Of a stretch of DNA of 34,817 nt, positions 17,872 to 28,151 are shown piece after piece; within the stretch, counting starts at the first letter, position 1; the number at the start of each line of letters is the position of its first letter. Position numbers and translations under genes: made by a program. The notes beneath the pieces were generated by a model. It made no database searches. It was not told where the DNA came from and was given only the letters and a program-made list of their open reading frames with translations. This stretch comes from Candidatus Sumerlaeota bacterium (GTDB taxonomy: Bacteria > Sumerlaeota > Sumerlaeia > JABWBI01). The stretch is from assembly GCA_016928695.1 (NCBI GenBank), contig JAFGKF010000200.1, positions 1 through 34,817 on the forward strand, in the 5' to 3' direction.

Positions 17872-19047
17872 ATGAAAGCCGTCATTCTCGCCGCGGGCGA
17901 AGGCAGCCGCATGCGCCCGCTCACATACACTGTGCCCAAACCGCTGACCCAGGTGGCGGGAAAGCCGATCCTGGAGTGGATCATCGAGTCCGTCGCACCC
18001 CATGTCGACGGCGTCATCCTGATCGTCGGCCACCTGCGCGAGAGGATCGAGGCCCACTTCGGCCCCCAGTGGAGGGGACTCAGCGTCACGTATGTCCGCC
18101 AGGCCGAGCAGAGGGGAACCGGCCATGCCCTCCAGATGTGCCGAGAGGCCCTGAGGGGCGAGGAGCGCTTCTTCGTCATCTACGGCGACAACATCTCGGC
18201 GCCCGAGGACATGGCGCGCTGCGCGCAGCACCCGCTCTCCGCACTGGCGATCCGCGTCCCCGATCCGGAGAGATACGGCATCTTCAAGACCGACGCGGAG
18301 GGCCACCTGACGGACCTGATCGAGAAGCCGTCGGAGCACGTCGGCGACCACGCGAACGCGGGCGTCTACGTGTTCGACCACCGGATCTTCGAGGAGCTCG
18401 ACCGGACCAGGGTCAGCGGGCGCGGCGAGGTCGAGCTGACCGATGCGGTGCTGGCGCTGGCAAAGCGCGCTCCGATGCAGGTGGTCGACGTGACGCGGCA
18501 CTGGCTGCCGATCGGCTACCGCGACGACGTGGTGAAGGCGGAGCCAATCCTGCTCGGCCGCGACCGAGGCCCCGCGGAGTATCTGGCCCAGCGCAAGCGC
18601 ACCATCGTCGCCGTCCTCGGTGTCTGGCGGAGACGCCTGGATGCCCTCCTGAGCGATGCGGACGAGGCCAGGGCAGCCCAGGCCCCGGCGCCCGGGCGGC
18701 AGAGCCCACTGGGGCTCCTGCGCCACATGATCACCGCCGAGCGGTGGCTGCGGTCGACGGCGGCGAGCGGGCAGATGGGTGGCCCGAATCCCCCGACGGA
18801 GGCGGAGACGCCCGATCTCGCGGGCGCGCACCGACTGCTCACCGAGGAGCGGGCGAGGACGCTCGCGTTTCTCGATGGACTCGACGAGGCGGGCCTCGAC
18901 CGGGTCTGCACTCTCTCCAGCGAGACGCTGGAGAAGGTCTATCTGACCGTCGAGGAGATGCTGCTGACGCTGCCCTGCCATGAGTGCTGGCACGCGGGTC
19001 AGATCTCCTGGGCTCTGAAAATGCTCGAGAACAGTGAGGAGTGCTGA
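17872..19047 (+). CDS. Sugar nucleotidyltransferase (NTP_transferase) fused to a C-terminal DinB-like four-helix domain
   Basis: [38 protein letters not shown] and FFVIYGDNI, then from about residue 240 [14 protein letters not shown]...[27 protein letters not shown] with DinB-type His positions. Confidence 0.85.
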   Translation: MKAVILAAGEGSRMRPLTYTVPKPLTQVAGKPILEWIIESVAPHVDGVILIVGHLRERIEAHFGPQWRGLSVTYVRQAEQRGTGHALQMCREALRGEERFFVIYGDNISAPEDMARCAQHPLSALAIRVPDPERYGIFKTDAEGHLTDLIEKPSEHVGDHANAGVYVFDHRIFEELDRTRVSGRGEVELTDAVLALAKRAPMQVVDVTRHWLPIGYRDDVVKAEPILLGRDRGPAEYLAQRKRTIVAVLGVWRRRLDALLSDADEARAAQAPAPGRQSPLGLLRHMITAERWLRSTAASGQMGGPNPPTEAETPDLAGAHRLLTEERARTLAFLDGLDEAGLDRVCTLSSETLEKVYLTVEEMLLTLPCHECWHAGQISWALKMLENSEEC

Positions 19048-19050
19048 GTG

Positions 19051-20229
19051 ATGACAGATGGCGGTGTGATGCTGATCGGAATCGACGGCGGTGCGACGGA
19101 GGCCAAGAGCCACCACGTCGCCGTCGAGGGCTCGGGTGCGGATGTCTCCTTCGCCCTGGGCGACCTCAGCGCCTCGCGCCGATACGAGAGGATCGACGGC
19201 TTCGAGCCCGTGCCCGTCGGCGATCAGATCGCCCAGCGAAACGCGGGCGACGTCCAGGTGACCGACGGCGAGCGCGAGCAGGGCGAGAGATACACCGACG
19301 CCGCCGCCGCGACAGTCATCGAGCTGGCGGAGAAAACAGGCGCCAGGCGCGTGCTGATCGGCATGGGGATGCCCGGGCTGAAGACCGAGGACGGCCGCGG
19401 GATCAACGCGATCAACAACGGCGCGCGGACGCCGGACTTCGCCGAGCGGCTGGAGGAGAAGATCCGCGCGGCCGGCATCGAGCTCGCGGGACCTCTGGCA
19501 CGGCTCGGCTCCGACGCCGACTACTGCGGCATCGGCGAGGAGCATGCGGCCGAGGGCGCCTTCCGCGACGTCGAGAGCGCGTACTACGTCGGCTGCGGAA
19601 CGGGGATCGCCGATGCGCTGAAGCTCGCGGGTCAGCTCGTGCCCCTCGACGACACCAAGGCCTGGCTCCAGAAATCGTGGCAGATCCCCTCGTGGGTGGG
19701 ACCGACGTTCGAGAAGATCGCGAGCGCGAACTCCATGATGTCGCTCTTCGCAGGGCAGATGAAGACGACACCCGCCGCCCTCGTTGAGGAGGGGACCTTC
19801 CCCCAGGACCTCGCGGCCACCGGCGATCCCCTCGCCCAGGCGGTGATGACGACTGTCGCCGCGACGCTTGCGGAGATCATCTTCGAGCGTCTCTTCACCA
19901 TCCACGCGGGCCGCGAGGAGGCGCCCCACCGGGGTGAGGCCTACCTCGGACTGTCGAGGGACCACCCGTACCGAAGCATGCTGCTCGAGCGCATCGTCGT
20001 GGGACAGCGCTTCGGATTCATCTGGGCGGATGAGCGATACAGCGACATCTTCCGCCGCCCCTGCGAGACCCTTCTCGTCGCCCATGCGAGCCGCTGCGGT
20101 GACGACGCGCTGGCCGAGCACATCGCCCCCGGTGGGTCGATCCGCCAGGGGCTGATCGTGGCCTCACGCCTGCGCGAGGCCCCCGCCATCGGCGCCGCGA
20201 TCGACGCGTGGAAGGCCTGGGCGAGCTGA
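19051..20229 (+). CDS. BadF/BadG/BcrA/BcrD ATPase family protein (N-acetylglucosamine kinase-like)
   Basis: MLIGIDGGATEAKSHHVAVEGSG phosphate-binding motif, RVLIGMGMPGLK and YYVGCGTGIADALKL; ASKHA-kinase layout. Exact start uncertain (19048, 19051 or 19069). Confidence 0.75.
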   Translation: MTDGGVMLIGIDGGATEAKSHHVAVEGSGADVSFALGDLSASRRYERIDGFEPVPVGDQIAQRNAGDVQVTDGEREQGERYTDAAAATVIELAEKTGARRVLIGMGMPGLKTEDGRGINAINNGARTPDFAERLEEKIRAAGIELAGPLARLGSDADYCGIGEEHAAEGAFRDVESAYYVGCGTGIADALKLAGQLVPLDDTKAWLQKSWQIPSWVGPTFEKIASANSMMSLFAGQMKTTPAALVEEGTFPQDLAATGDPLAQAVMTTVAATLAEIIFERLFTIHAGREEAPHRGEAYLGLSRDHPYRSMLLERIVVGQRFGFIWADERYSDIFRRPCETLLVAHASRCGDDALAEHIAPGGSIRQGLIVASRLREAPAIGAAIDAWKAWAS

Positions 20230-21648
20230 GAGCTCCCAGACGAGAAGCACAGCAAGCACCCCCCACTCGATCGCCCAGGCGATCACCGACTCGCGCCACT
20301 CCCCCGTCTGGAGAAAGTGCTCGATCGTCGCATACGTGAACAGCGCGGCGACGCTGAAGGCGAGCCAGCTGATCCGACGCTCGAGGATCGCCATGGGCAA
20401 GAGCATCAGGATGTACCACGGGTGGACGACCGGGCTGAGGATGATCCAGAGCCCCAGCGCCCAGAGAGCGGCGCTCGACACCGAGCGCGCACGCCAGGCG
20501 ATCAGGCCGAGCCCAACAAGCAGAAGCGCATGGCAGATGATCTTGGCCACGCGGAGCGCACCGGGATTCTCGCGGTGCTCGGCCATGCCCTCACGCGACG
20601 CAGCCTCGTGCGTGGCGATCGCGCCGTCGGAGTCGACCGCGCCCGCGGCGAGAACGACCGCCTCATAGACGACGAAGAATCCGCCGTCGCTGTGACGCCA
20701 GCGTGCCTCGTAGCTCCGCAGCGCCCGGGTGGGACCGTCCAGACCGGTGCGCTGGAGGAGAGTGGCGTCCGGCGGGGGCTCCTCGATCGTGTCCCAGTCG
20801 AGAAAGGGGATGTAGAGGATGGCGGGGACGATCGCCGCGAGAAGGACGGTCCATCTGCCTCGGTGCCAACGCAGGGCGACGGGCAGCAGCAGCGCGGGGA
20901 CGAGCTTGGTGGCGATGGCGAGCCCCAGCGCAACCGACGCGGAGATCTCGCGCTCACACTCGAGCTCGAAGAGCCACCACACGATGAAGAAGGCGGCGAT
21001 GGCATCGAGATGCCCTGACCCCGCGATCTCCAGGCCCACCAGCGGCGACCAGGCCCAGGCCAGCGCCCAGAGCGGATGCGCGCCGCGCCGCCTCAGCAAC
21101 GCGATGAGAAGCGCGAGCACGCCGAGATCGGCGATCACCATCAGGCCCTTCATCCCGATGAGCCCATACCAGGTCATGGCCACCGAAAAAAAGAGGAGCT
21201 GGGCGACGGGGGGGTAGATCGCGGTGATCTCGGGATAGTTGATGTGCGGCCAGAAGGGATCGTATTCGGCGAAGGGGGTCCCCGCAAAGTGCAGGGGGGC
21301 GAAGGCGTAGGGGGAGTGCCCCGCCCTCAGCACTTTTCCCTCCCAGAGATAGCGCCAGATGTCGTCAGAGAAGAGCGGCGTGGCCGGGAGCAGGAGCAGG
21401 CGCAGACCGATGGCCACGGCGATCATGGTCACCATCGCCGTCACTCCCCCACCCCCACGGACGGCGACCAGCCCCACTGCCCAGGCGACGGACCAGACCG
21501 CGAGAAGCGCGAGCACCGCGGTGCCGTGGATCTCGGTCGTGCCCGGCGGCACTCGCCAGAGCCAGCCGATTGTCCCCGCGCAGGCCAGGCAGACAGCGCC
21601 GATCAGCAGCACCTGAAACGCGGCGGCGGGTCGGTTCCCCTCGCTCAT
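20164..21648 (-). CDS. Polytopic membrane glycosyltransferase (mannosyltransferase / GT87-like)
   Basis: About 10 hydrophobic segments; PLFSDDIWRYLWEGKVLRAGHSPYAFAP motif of DUF2029/mannosyltransferase-type GT-C enzymes. Internal ATG 21648 chosen. Confidence 0.75.
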   Translation of the reverse strand: MSEGNRPAAAFQVLLIGAVCLACAGTIGWLWRVPPGTTEIHGTAVLALLAVWSVAWAVGLVAVRGGGGVTAMVTMIAVAIGLRLLLLPATPLFSDDIWRYLWEGKVLRAGHSPYAFAPLHFAGTPFAEYDPFWPHINYPEITAIYPPVAQLLFFSVAMTWYGLIGMKGLMVIADLGVLALLIALLRRRGAHPLWALAWAWSPLVGLEIAGSGHLDAIAAFFIVWWLFELECEREISASVALGLAIATKLVPALLLPVALRWHRGRWTVLLAAIVPAILYIPFLDWDTIEEPPPDATLLQRTGLDGPTRALRSYEARWRHSDGGFFVVYEAVVLAAGAVDSDGAIATHEAASREGMAEHRENPGALRVAKIICHALLLVGLGLIAWRARSVSSAALWALGLWIILSPVVHPWYILMLLPMAILERRISWLAFSVAALFTYATIEHFLQTGEWRESVIAWAIEWGVLAVLLVWELSARPGLPRVDRGADGGGLAQA

Positions 21649-21723
21649 CGGCCAACGCCATCCTTTGCGATTGACACCTGCACCGTGCCGATGCACAGCT
21701 CGGCGCCACGAGGTGAGACAGAG

Positions 21724-22452
21724 ATGCAGAGAACGGGTGAGACCTCTCCTGAGAGTGTGGGCATCAACAAGGTCTGGTATCTCAAGCGCATCAACATCTT
21801 CGAGGGGATGGACGAGGACTCTGTCCGACAGCTCGAGCCATACCTCCAGCACCGTCGCTACGAGCCGCGCGAGATGATTTTTCTGCCCGGCGACCGGGGC
21901 GACAAGGTCTATTTCCTCAAAGAGGGCGTGGTGAAGCTCGCCCGCCTCTCACCGAGCGGCAAAGAGACGACGCTCGCACTGCTCGAGCGCGGCGAGATCT
22001 TCGGTGAGATGTCATTCCTCGACGGCCTCCCGCGCGAGACCTTCGCGCAGGCGATGGAGCGCGTCCTCGTGTGCATCGCGCGCGCCCAGGACTTTCAGCG
22101 ATTCGTCGACGGCAAGCCAGGGCTCGGCCTCAGAATCTCCATGAGCATGGGGGAGCGCGTGCGCGACCTCGAGCAGCAGATCGAGAACCTCGTCTTCCGC
22201 GACGTCCCCGGGCGCCTGGCCTCAACCATCCTGCGGCTGGCCAAGAGGCACGGCACGGTGGAGCATCCACAGGGTGAGATGATCGACCTGCGTCTGACTC
22301 ACCAGGAGATCGCCAATCTGATCGGGGCCACACGCGAGAGCGCATCGATCAACATCGGCCGCCTCCGATCGGAGGGGCTGATCGAGATCGACCGCCACCG
22401 ATTCGTCATCCGAGACCGTCAGGGTCTCGAGGAGATGCTCGACGCCTTCTGA
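21724..22452 (+). CDS. Crp/Fnr family transcriptional regulator
   Basis: Cyclic-nucleotide-binding fold (MIFLPGDRGDKVYFLKEGVVKLARLSPSGKETTLALLERGEIFGEMSFLDG) and HTH (LTHQEIANLIGATRESASINIGRLRSEGLIEIDRHRFVIRD). Confidence 0.93.
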   Translation: MQRTGETSPESVGINKVWYLKRINIFEGMDEDSVRQLEPYLQHRRYEPREMIFLPGDRGDKVYFLKEGVVKLARLSPSGKETTLALLERGEIFGEMSFLDGLPRETFAQAMERVLVCIARAQDFQRFVDGKPGLGLRISMSMGERVRDLEQQIENLVFRDVPGRLASTILRLAKRHGTVEHPQGEMIDLRLTHQEIANLIGATRESASINIGRLRSEGLIEIDRHRFVIRDRQGLEEMLDAF

Positions 22453-22467
22453 GACGCGGGGGCCCTC

Positions 22468-23982
22468 TCAGGCCACCTCCCGCTGCATCATGAGATGGAC
22501 GCGCAGATACCGGACGGCCTCGTCGAGCATGATGTCGTGGAACTCCCCGTCGCCCCCCTCGGCCTCGGTGTCGTCCAGGGCGGGCTGGGTCTCCGGCTCG
22601 CCCTCGGTCTCCGGCTGCTCCATCGTCTCGCCCTCACCCTCGTCGCCCTGATGGTTGCCGTTCTCCAGGCCCACGCGGACCGCCTCGAGGTGCTCCGTGT
22701 CCTCCACCGTGTTGGGCTCGCCGAGCAGCATCCCGCGCCGCATCAGCTCGTTCTCGTGGCCCGTGGGGAGGGGAATGCCGATGTCCGGCTCGATGCCCAC
22801 ATCGTGGATCATGCGGCCATCGGGGGTCAGATAGTGCGCCGTCGTCAGGCGGATCGCCGAGGCGCGCGGGGAACCGTCCTCATTGTGGGAGAGGGTGTTC
22901 TCGAGCTCCTCGATGGTCTGCACGGAGGCCTTGCCGAAGGTGTGCCCCCCCTCGGGCCCGACGATCAGGGCGCGGTGATGATCCTGAAGCGCCCCGGCGA
23001 CGATCTCGGAGGCGGAGGCCGATCCCGCGTTGACCAGCACCAGCATGGGGACGTCGACCATGACCCCGTGCTCGCTCCGGTACCGGCGGTTCTGGGTGGC
23101 GAGGCGGCCGTCGGTGCTGACGATCAGCGCATTCTCGGGCAGGAAGATGTCTGCGACCTCGATGGCCTGGCTCAGGAGGCCGCCCGTGTTGAAGCGGAGA
23201 TCGAGAATCAGGGCCTCGATGCCCTCGTCCAGAAGCGCCTGCGCCGCCGCCCGCGCATCCTGGCCGGTGTCCTCGCTGAACTGCGCGATGCGCAGGTAGC
23301 CGATGTGATCGTCGAGGACATCGGAGAAGATGCTCTCGATGTTGATCTCATCGCGGGTGATCGTGAAGTCCAGGAACTCCCCCTCGCCCCCGGGCTCAGG
23401 GGAGGCGCGGAAGATGCCCACATCGACCGTGGAGCCCCGCGGCCCCTTGAGCAGGCGAACCGCCTCCGGCAGCGACATGCCCTCGGTAGACTCTCCGTTG
23501 ATCTCGATGATCCGATCCCAGGGCTGAATGCCGAGGCGGGCCGACGGCGTGTTCGGGATGGGTGCGATGACCGTGAGAACACCGTCGCGGATCGTGATGT
23601 GGATGCCGATGCCGAAGAACTCGCCCTGGGTGCTCTGGGTCAGCTGATCGTAGGTGTCGGGCCCCATGTACTGGCTGTGGGGATCGAGGGAGAAGGCAAA
23701 TATCCCTCGAATGGCGGACTCCATGAGGTCCTCCGTCGAGATCTCCTCGACGTACTTCTCCTGAACCTCATTGAAGATCTCCATGAAGACCTCGGCGGCG
23801 CGGTAGAACTCCTCGTCGGCGGCCTCGGCGGCCGCCTGGGCCAGCGCCCTGTTGGCAACAAAGGTCCCTGCGGCCAGCAGCAGGCTGAGGGCGGCCACCA
23901 CCCATCGGAGCGCTGCATAGCGTCGGTGTCTGATGGCGGCGATCTCATGGTCCAGCATCCGGTTCAGCTCCTTCGAATCCAC
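22468..23982 (-). CDS. S41 family C-terminal processing peptidase
   Basis: PDZ region (GIGIHITIRDGVLTVIAPIPNTPSARLGIQPWDRIIEINGEST) and S41 core (LILDLRFNTGGLLSQAIEVADIFLP; NAGSASASEIVAGALQDHHRALIVG; TFGKASVQT). Confidence 0.93.
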   Translation of the reverse strand: MDSKELNRMLDHEIAAIRHRRYAALRWVVAALSLLLAAGTFVANRALAQAAAEAADEEFYRAAEVFMEIFNEVQEKYVEEISTEDLMESAIRGIFAFSLDPHSQYMGPDTYDQLTQSTQGEFFGIGIHITIRDGVLTVIAPIPNTPSARLGIQPWDRIIEINGESTEGMSLPEAVRLLKGPRGSTVDVGIFRASPEPGGEGEFLDFTITRDEINIESIFSDVLDDHIGYLRIAQFSEDTGQDARAAAQALLDEGIEALILDLRFNTGGLLSQAIEVADIFLPENALIVSTDGRLATQNRRYRSEHGVMVDVPMLVLVNAGSASASEIVAGALQDHHRALIVGPEGGHTFGKASVQTIEELENTLSHNEDGSPRASAIRLTTAHYLTPDGRMIHDVGIEPDIGIPLPTGHENELMRRGMLLGEPNTVEDTEHLEAVRVGLENGNHQGDEGEGETMEQPETEGEPETQPALDDTEAEGGDGEFHDIMLDEAVRYLRVHLMMQREVA

Positions 23983-24151
23983 AAAATCCCCAGGGCATCC
24001 CTTCGATGGGTGGCCCTTTGGGGTTTGGCCAAGCCATGGGGCAAACAGCGTGCCATGCTCGTCTCCCGGGGCGTGTTCGTCAACGCGGAAATCCCCCGGG
24101 GTCAGCGCGGTGAGTCCCCACAGACCCCCCGGAGGCCCGGGAGGTTTGAGC

Positions 24152-24183
24152 TTGACACTGTGCCCCCCCGGTTCGCATATGAT
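24152..24183 (+). promoter_or_regulatory. Putative sigma70-type promoter for tRNA-Thr/tuf (TTGACA-N20-TATGAT)
   Basis: Perfect TTGACA at 24152-24157 and TATGAT at 24178-24183 upstream of tRNA-Thr; 20-nt spacer. Confidence 0.5.
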
Positions 24184-24266
24184 CGCGCTTCACCGTCACG
24201 CCACTGGCGTGGACGGCTGACTGAGAATGTGCGCCCTGGGGCCTGACGTCCCGGTGCGGACGGCAA

Positions 24267-24342
24267 GCCCGCGTAGCTCAGTCGGTAGAGCACCTGCATG
24301 GTAAGCAGGTGGTCAGCAGTTCAAATCTGCTCGCGGGCTCCA
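24267..24342 (+). tRNA. tRNA-Thr (anticodon GGT), CCA encoded
   Basis: GCCCGCG acceptor pairs with CGCGGGC; anticodon arm CCTGC-ATGGTAA-GCAGG; T-arm with TTCAAAT; 3' TCCA. Confidence 0.96.
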
Positions 24343-24434
24343 TTTTTTGTGCGCGGCTTTGTGCTGCGCCACGCAGTGGCGTCGCCCCCAGGGGCGACCG
24401 CTGAAACACTCCGGAGGAGGAGCTGAGGCACATC

Positions 24435-25649
24435 ATGGCCAAGGAGCAATTCAAGCGCGACAAACCCCACGTCAACGTCGGGACGATCGGTCACATCGAC
24501 CACGGCAAGACGACCCTGACGGCGGCGATCACCAAGCGTCAGGCAGAGAAGGGGCTGGCCGACTTCACCCCATTCGATCAGATCGACAAGGCTCCGGAGG
24601 AGAAGGCCCGCGGCATCACGATCGCGACCGCCCACGTGGAGTATGCCACCGCGTCGCGTCACTATGCCCACGTCGACTGCCCGGGGCACGCGGACTACAT
24701 CAAGAACATGATCACGGGCGCCGCCCAGATGGACGGCGCGGTGCTGGTCGTGGCGGCGTCGGACGGCCCGATGCCCCAGACGAAGGAGCACGTGCTGCTC
24801 GCGAGGCAGGTGAACGTGCCCTGCATCGTCGTCTACCTGAACAAGTGCGACATGATGGATGATCCCGAGCTGATCGAGCTCGTCGAGGAGGAGATCCGCG
24901 ATCTCCTGAACAAATACGAGTTCCCCGGCGACGAGATCCCGATCATCCGCGGGTCGGCCACCGAGGCGCTCGAGGGCAAGGACAGCGAGTACGGCGTTCA
25001 GTCGATCGACAGGCTGCTCGAGGCCATCGACTCCTACGTCCCGACGCCCGAGCGCGACCTGGACAAGCCCTTCCTGATGCCGGTCGAGGACGTGTTCTCG
25101 ATCACCGGCCGCGGAACGGTGGCCACCGGCCGCGTCGATCGTGGCCAGATCAAGGTCGGCGACAACGTCGAGATCGTGGGCCTGGCCGACGAGGCGAAGA
25201 AGACAGTCTGCACCGGCGTCGAGATGTTCCGCAAGATCCTCGACAGCGGCCAGGCGGGCGACAACGTCGGCCTGCTGCTGCGCGGCATCGAGAAGACCGG
25301 CGTCGAGCGCGGCCAGGTCGTCGCGGCTCCGGGTTCGATCACTCCCCACACGCACTTCAGGGCCCAGGTCTACGTCCTCTCGGAGAAGGAGGGCGGTCGC
25401 AAGAAGCCCTTCTTCAAGGGATACCGGCCGCAGTTCTACTTCCGGACGACCGACGTGACCGGCGACATCATCTCGATCCCCGACGCCCACAAGGACGACA
25501 AGGAGCGCGACATGGTGATGCCGGGCGACGACGCGAAGATCGAGGTCAAGCTGATCACGCCCATCGCCATGGAGCAGGGCCTCAAGTTCGCCATCCGCGA
25601 GGGTGGCCGAACGGTCGGCGCCGGGCAGGTGACCGAGATCATCGAGTGA
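24435..25649 (+). CDS. tuf: Elongation factor Tu
   Basis: [58 protein letters not shown]; full length. Confidence 0.99.
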   Translation: MAKEQFKRDKPHVNVGTIGHIDHGKTTLTAAITKRQAEKGLADFTPFDQIDKAPEEKARGITIATAHVEYATASRHYAHVDCPGHADYIKNMITGAAQMDGAVLVVAASDGPMPQTKEHVLLARQVNVPCIVVYLNKCDMMDDPELIELVEEEIRDLLNKYEFPGDEIPIIRGSATEALEGKDSEYGVQSIDRLLEAIDSYVPTPERDLDKPFLMPVEDVFSITGRGTVATGRVDRGQIKVGDNVEIVGLADEAKKTVCTGVEMFRKILDSGQAGDNVGLLLRGIEKTGVERGQVVAAPGSITPHTHFRAQVYVLSEKEGGRKKPFFKGYRPQFYFRTTDVTGDIISIPDAHKDDKERDMVMPGDDAKIEVKLITPIAMEQGLKFAIREGGRTVGAGQVTEIIE

Positions 25650-25665
25650 CGGAACCGATCACCGC

Positions 25666-25741
25666 AGGCCAGTAGCTCAACTGGCAGAGCACCGGTCTCC
25701 AAAACCGGGGGTTGGGGGTTCGAGCCCCTCCTGGCCTGCCA
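25666..25741 (+). tRNA. tRNA-Trp (anticodon CCA), CCA encoded
   Basis: AGGCCAG acceptor pairs with CTGGCCT; anticodon loop CTCCAAA; GTTCGAGCCC T-loop; 3' GCCA; sits between tuf and secE as expected. Confidence 0.96.
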
Positions 25742-25774
25742 CTCATCGCACCGAAACGGAGAGCCCATCTCGCC

Positions 25775-25990
25775 ATGCCCGAGAGCCGCACAGGACGCCT
25801 CCGCCGCTTCTTCAAAGAGGTGAGCGTGGAGATGCAGAAGGTCACCTGGCCCACCAAGGAGGAGCTGTGGTCCTCCACCCTCGTCGTCCTCGTGACGACC
25901 GCGATCCTGACGGTCTTCGTCGGTGTGGTCGACTTCGGGATGAAGACCCTGGTCCAGCTTCTCCTCGGATTCGCCGGGGGGATGGGCTGA
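25775..25990 (+). CDS. secE: Preprotein translocase subunit SecE
   Basis: FFKEVSVEMQKVTWPTKEELWSSTLVVLVTTAILTVFVGVVDFGM; between tRNA-Trp and nusG. Confidence 0.95.
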   Translation: MPESRTGRLRRFFKEVSVEMQKVTWPTKEELWSSTLVVLVTTAILTVFVGVVDFGMKTLVQLLLGFAGGMG

Positions 25991-26007
25991 GCCCGGAGGC
26001 GATTGCC

Positions 26008-26535
26008 ATGACCACCTGGTACGTCCTGCACACCCACTCGGGGTTCGAGGCGAAGGTGAAGAAGAACATCGAGCACCGGGCGCAGGTCGAGGGCTTCCGC
26101 GAGCAGATCCGACAGGTCCTGATCCCCCAGGAGAGCGTCGTCGAGATCCGAAGCGGCAAGAAGCAAACGGTGACGCGGACCCTGATGCCGGGCTACGTTC
26201 TGATCGACATGGACTACGACGATGAGGTCGGCGCGGCGATCACCAAGATCCCCGGCGTCAGCGGCTTCATCGGAGACGGCAAGAAGCCCTTCCCCCTCAC
26301 CGAGGAGGAGGTGAAGAACATGCTGCAGCAGGCCGATGACTCGGCCGAGCGACCCAAGCCCGAGATCCGCCACCGCGTCGGCGAGCAGGTCAAGGTGATC
26401 GAGGGGCCGTTCGCCAGCTTCATCGGAACGATCGACGAGATCGACGTGGAGAAGGCAAAGCTCCGCGTCATGGTGTCGATCTTCGGCCGCCCCACGGCGG
26501 TCGAGCTCGACGTGCTCCAGGTGGAGTCCGTCTGA
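26008..26535 (+). CDS. nusG: Transcription termination/antitermination protein NusG
   Basis: WYVLHTHSGFEAKVKKNIE, LMPGYVLIDMDYDD, GEQVKVIEGPFASFIGTIDEID (KOW), VSIFGRPTAVELDVLQVE. Confidence 0.98.
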   Translation: MTTWYVLHTHSGFEAKVKKNIEHRAQVEGFREQIRQVLIPQESVVEIRSGKKQTVTRTLMPGYVLIDMDYDDEVGAAITKIPGVSGFIGDGKKPFPLTEEEVKNMLQQADDSAERPKPEIRHRVGEQVKVIEGPFASFIGTIDEIDVEKAKLRVMVSIFGRPTAVELDVLQVESV

Positions 26536-26660
26536 TCCGCCGACTGCGCTGATTGGGTGACGCGTCGACCCGGAGCCCCCGGGTCCACCCGTGACCGAAT
26601 GAACGAGTCTGCGGGAGAGGGGCCGCGAGCCCCTCGCCGGAACCGCGGAGGTGTGACACG

Positions 26661-27086
26661 ATGGCCAAGAAAGTGATGACAACGATCAAGCTGCAGGTCC
26701 CCGCCGGGCAGGCGAACCCGGCGCCGCCTGTCGGCCCCGCCCTGGGCCAGCACGGCGTCCAGATCATGGACTTCTGCAAGCAGTTCAACGCGAGGACGCG
26801 CGACGGCAACGGGATCCTCACCCCGGTGGTGATCACCGTCTACACCGACCGCTCCTTCACATTCGTCACCAAGACCCCCCCGGCGCCCGTCCTCCTGAAG
26901 ATGGCGGCGAAGATCGCGAAGGGCTCACCCGCCTCCAACCGCGACAAGGTGGGCAGGGTCACCCGCGCCCAGTGCCAGGAGATCGCCCAGCGGAAGATGG
27001 CCGACCTCAACGCGAAGGACCTCGAGGGCGCCACCAAGATGATCATGGGAACAGCCCGCTCCATGGGGCTGGAGGTCGCGGACTGA
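26661..27086 (+). CDS. rplK: 50S ribosomal protein L11
   Basis: [37 protein letters not shown]. Confidence 0.99.
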   Translation: MAKKVMTTIKLQVPAGQANPAPPVGPALGQHGVQIMDFCKQFNARTRDGNGILTPVVITVYTDRSFTFVTKTPPAPVLLKMAAKIAKGSPASNRDKVGRVTRAQCQEIAQRKMADLNAKDLEGATKMIMGTARSMGLEVAD

Positions 27087-27192
27087 GGTTTTCCGCCGAC
27101 CCGCCCCAGGCGGACCGGTGTGTGTTCAGAGACAACCCATTCTGTGGGAGGTCGGCGAGAGTCCGGCCGCTCGCACCACGGAGGTGAAAGAG

Positions 27193-27885
27193 ATGCCAAG
27201 GCACGGCAAAAAGTACCGCGAGTCAGCGAAAAAAGTCCCCAAGAGGCCTCACGCAATCGATGAGGCCCTCGCCCTTCTCGGCCAGATCACCTACGCGAAA
27301 TTCGACCAGTCGGTCGACCTCGACGTCCGCCTGAACGTCGACCCGCGCCACGCCGATCAGCAGGTGCGCGGGACGGTGGCGCTCCCGCACGGCACGGGCC
27401 GCACGGTCCGCGTCGCGGTGTTCGCCAAGGGCGAGAAGATCCGCGAGGCCGAGGAGGCCGGGGCCGACGTCGTCGGCGGGGAGGACCTCGTCAAGCGGGT
27501 CCAGGAGGGCTTCCTGGACTTCGACGCGGCGGTGGCGACTCCCGACATGATGCGCGATGTCGGCAAACTCGGGCGCGTTCTGGGACCGCGCGGCATGATG
27601 CCCAACCCGAAGGTGGGGACGGTGACGTTCGACCTCGCCCACGCGGTCACCCAGCTCAAGGCGGGCCAGGTCGAGTTCCGCGTCGACAAGAGCGGGATCG
27701 TCCACTGCTCGATCGGCAGGATGAGCTTCGAGCCCGCCAAGCTGCGCGAGAACGCCCAGGCGCTGATGACCGCGATCCTGCGCGCCAAGCCCGCGGTCGC
27801 GAAGGGCCAGTACGTCCGCTCGCTCCACATCAGCGCGAGCCAGTCGCCGTCGATCAAGCTTGACACCGCGGCGCTCTCTGAGTGA
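27193..27885 (+). CDS. rplA: 50S ribosomal protein L1
   Basis: [68 protein letters not shown]. Confidence 0.99.
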   Translation: MPRHGKKYRESAKKVPKRPHAIDEALALLGQITYAKFDQSVDLDVRLNVDPRHADQQVRGTVALPHGTGRTVRVAVFAKGEKIREAEEAGADVVGGEDLVKRVQEGFLDFDAAVATPDMMRDVGKLGRVLGPRGMMPNPKVGTVTFDLAHAVTQLKAGQVEFRVDKSGIVHCSIGRMSFEPAKLRENAQALMTAILRAKPAVAKGQYVRSLHISASQSPSIKLDTAALSE

Positions 27886-27978
27886 AAGACCTCGCCGGCC
27901 CGCCCGCGGGGCCGACGTGAAACAGACCCAAAGGGGAGACACAAGAGCGGAGAGATCGCAGAGACCCCAGCCTGTCAT

Positions 27979-28110
27979 CGAAGACCGTGGGTGGCCCCTC
28001 CGGGGGCGGAAATCCCACCGAGATGGCGTGAGCCCAGATGCTCCCCCACCCCGCAGGTGGGGTGGCCTCCCCACGCTTTCCCGGTGACTGACCCACCGGG
28101 ATTTCTGTTT
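27979..28110 (+). ncRNA. L10 leader-type autoregulatory RNA upstream of rplJ
   Basis: Located between rplA and rplJ; GAAGACCGTGGGTGGC...AATCCCACCGAGATGGCGTGAGCC resembles the L10-leader core (GTGGG/CCCAC pairing), followed by CCCCACC/GGTGGGG and CCCGGTG/CACCGGG hairpins. Confidence 0.65.
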
Positions 28111-28111
28111 T
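28080..28111 (+). terminator. Attenuator-like hairpin in the rplJ leader
   Basis: CCCGGTG (28080-28086), ACTGACC loop, CACCGGG (28094-28100), then ATTTCTGTTTT. Confidence 0.6.
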
Positions 28112-28151
28112 CAGCCCGCCGCCCCTCACCGCGAAAGGAGGTGAAGCCCGG

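Noticed and set aside
17833-20121. 762-aa minus-strand ORF
   Set aside because: Antisense shadow ORF opposite convincing nucleotidyltransferase-DinB and BadF-type genes; composition (RARG/LGHRDDD-type) is typical of high-GC antisense frames.
20317-21018. 233-aa plus-strand ORF
   Set aside because: Antisense of the membrane glycosyltransferase, highly charged low-complexity translation.
22495-24246. 583-aa plus-strand ORF
   Set aside because: Antisense of the S41 peptidase gene; no recognisable motifs.
26617-26635. GAGGGGC/GCCCCTC hairpin upstream of rplK as an L1-binding autoregulatory site
   Set aside because: A 7-bp hairpin in GC-rich DNA is weak evidence; no clear L1-binding-site similarity could be verified by eye.
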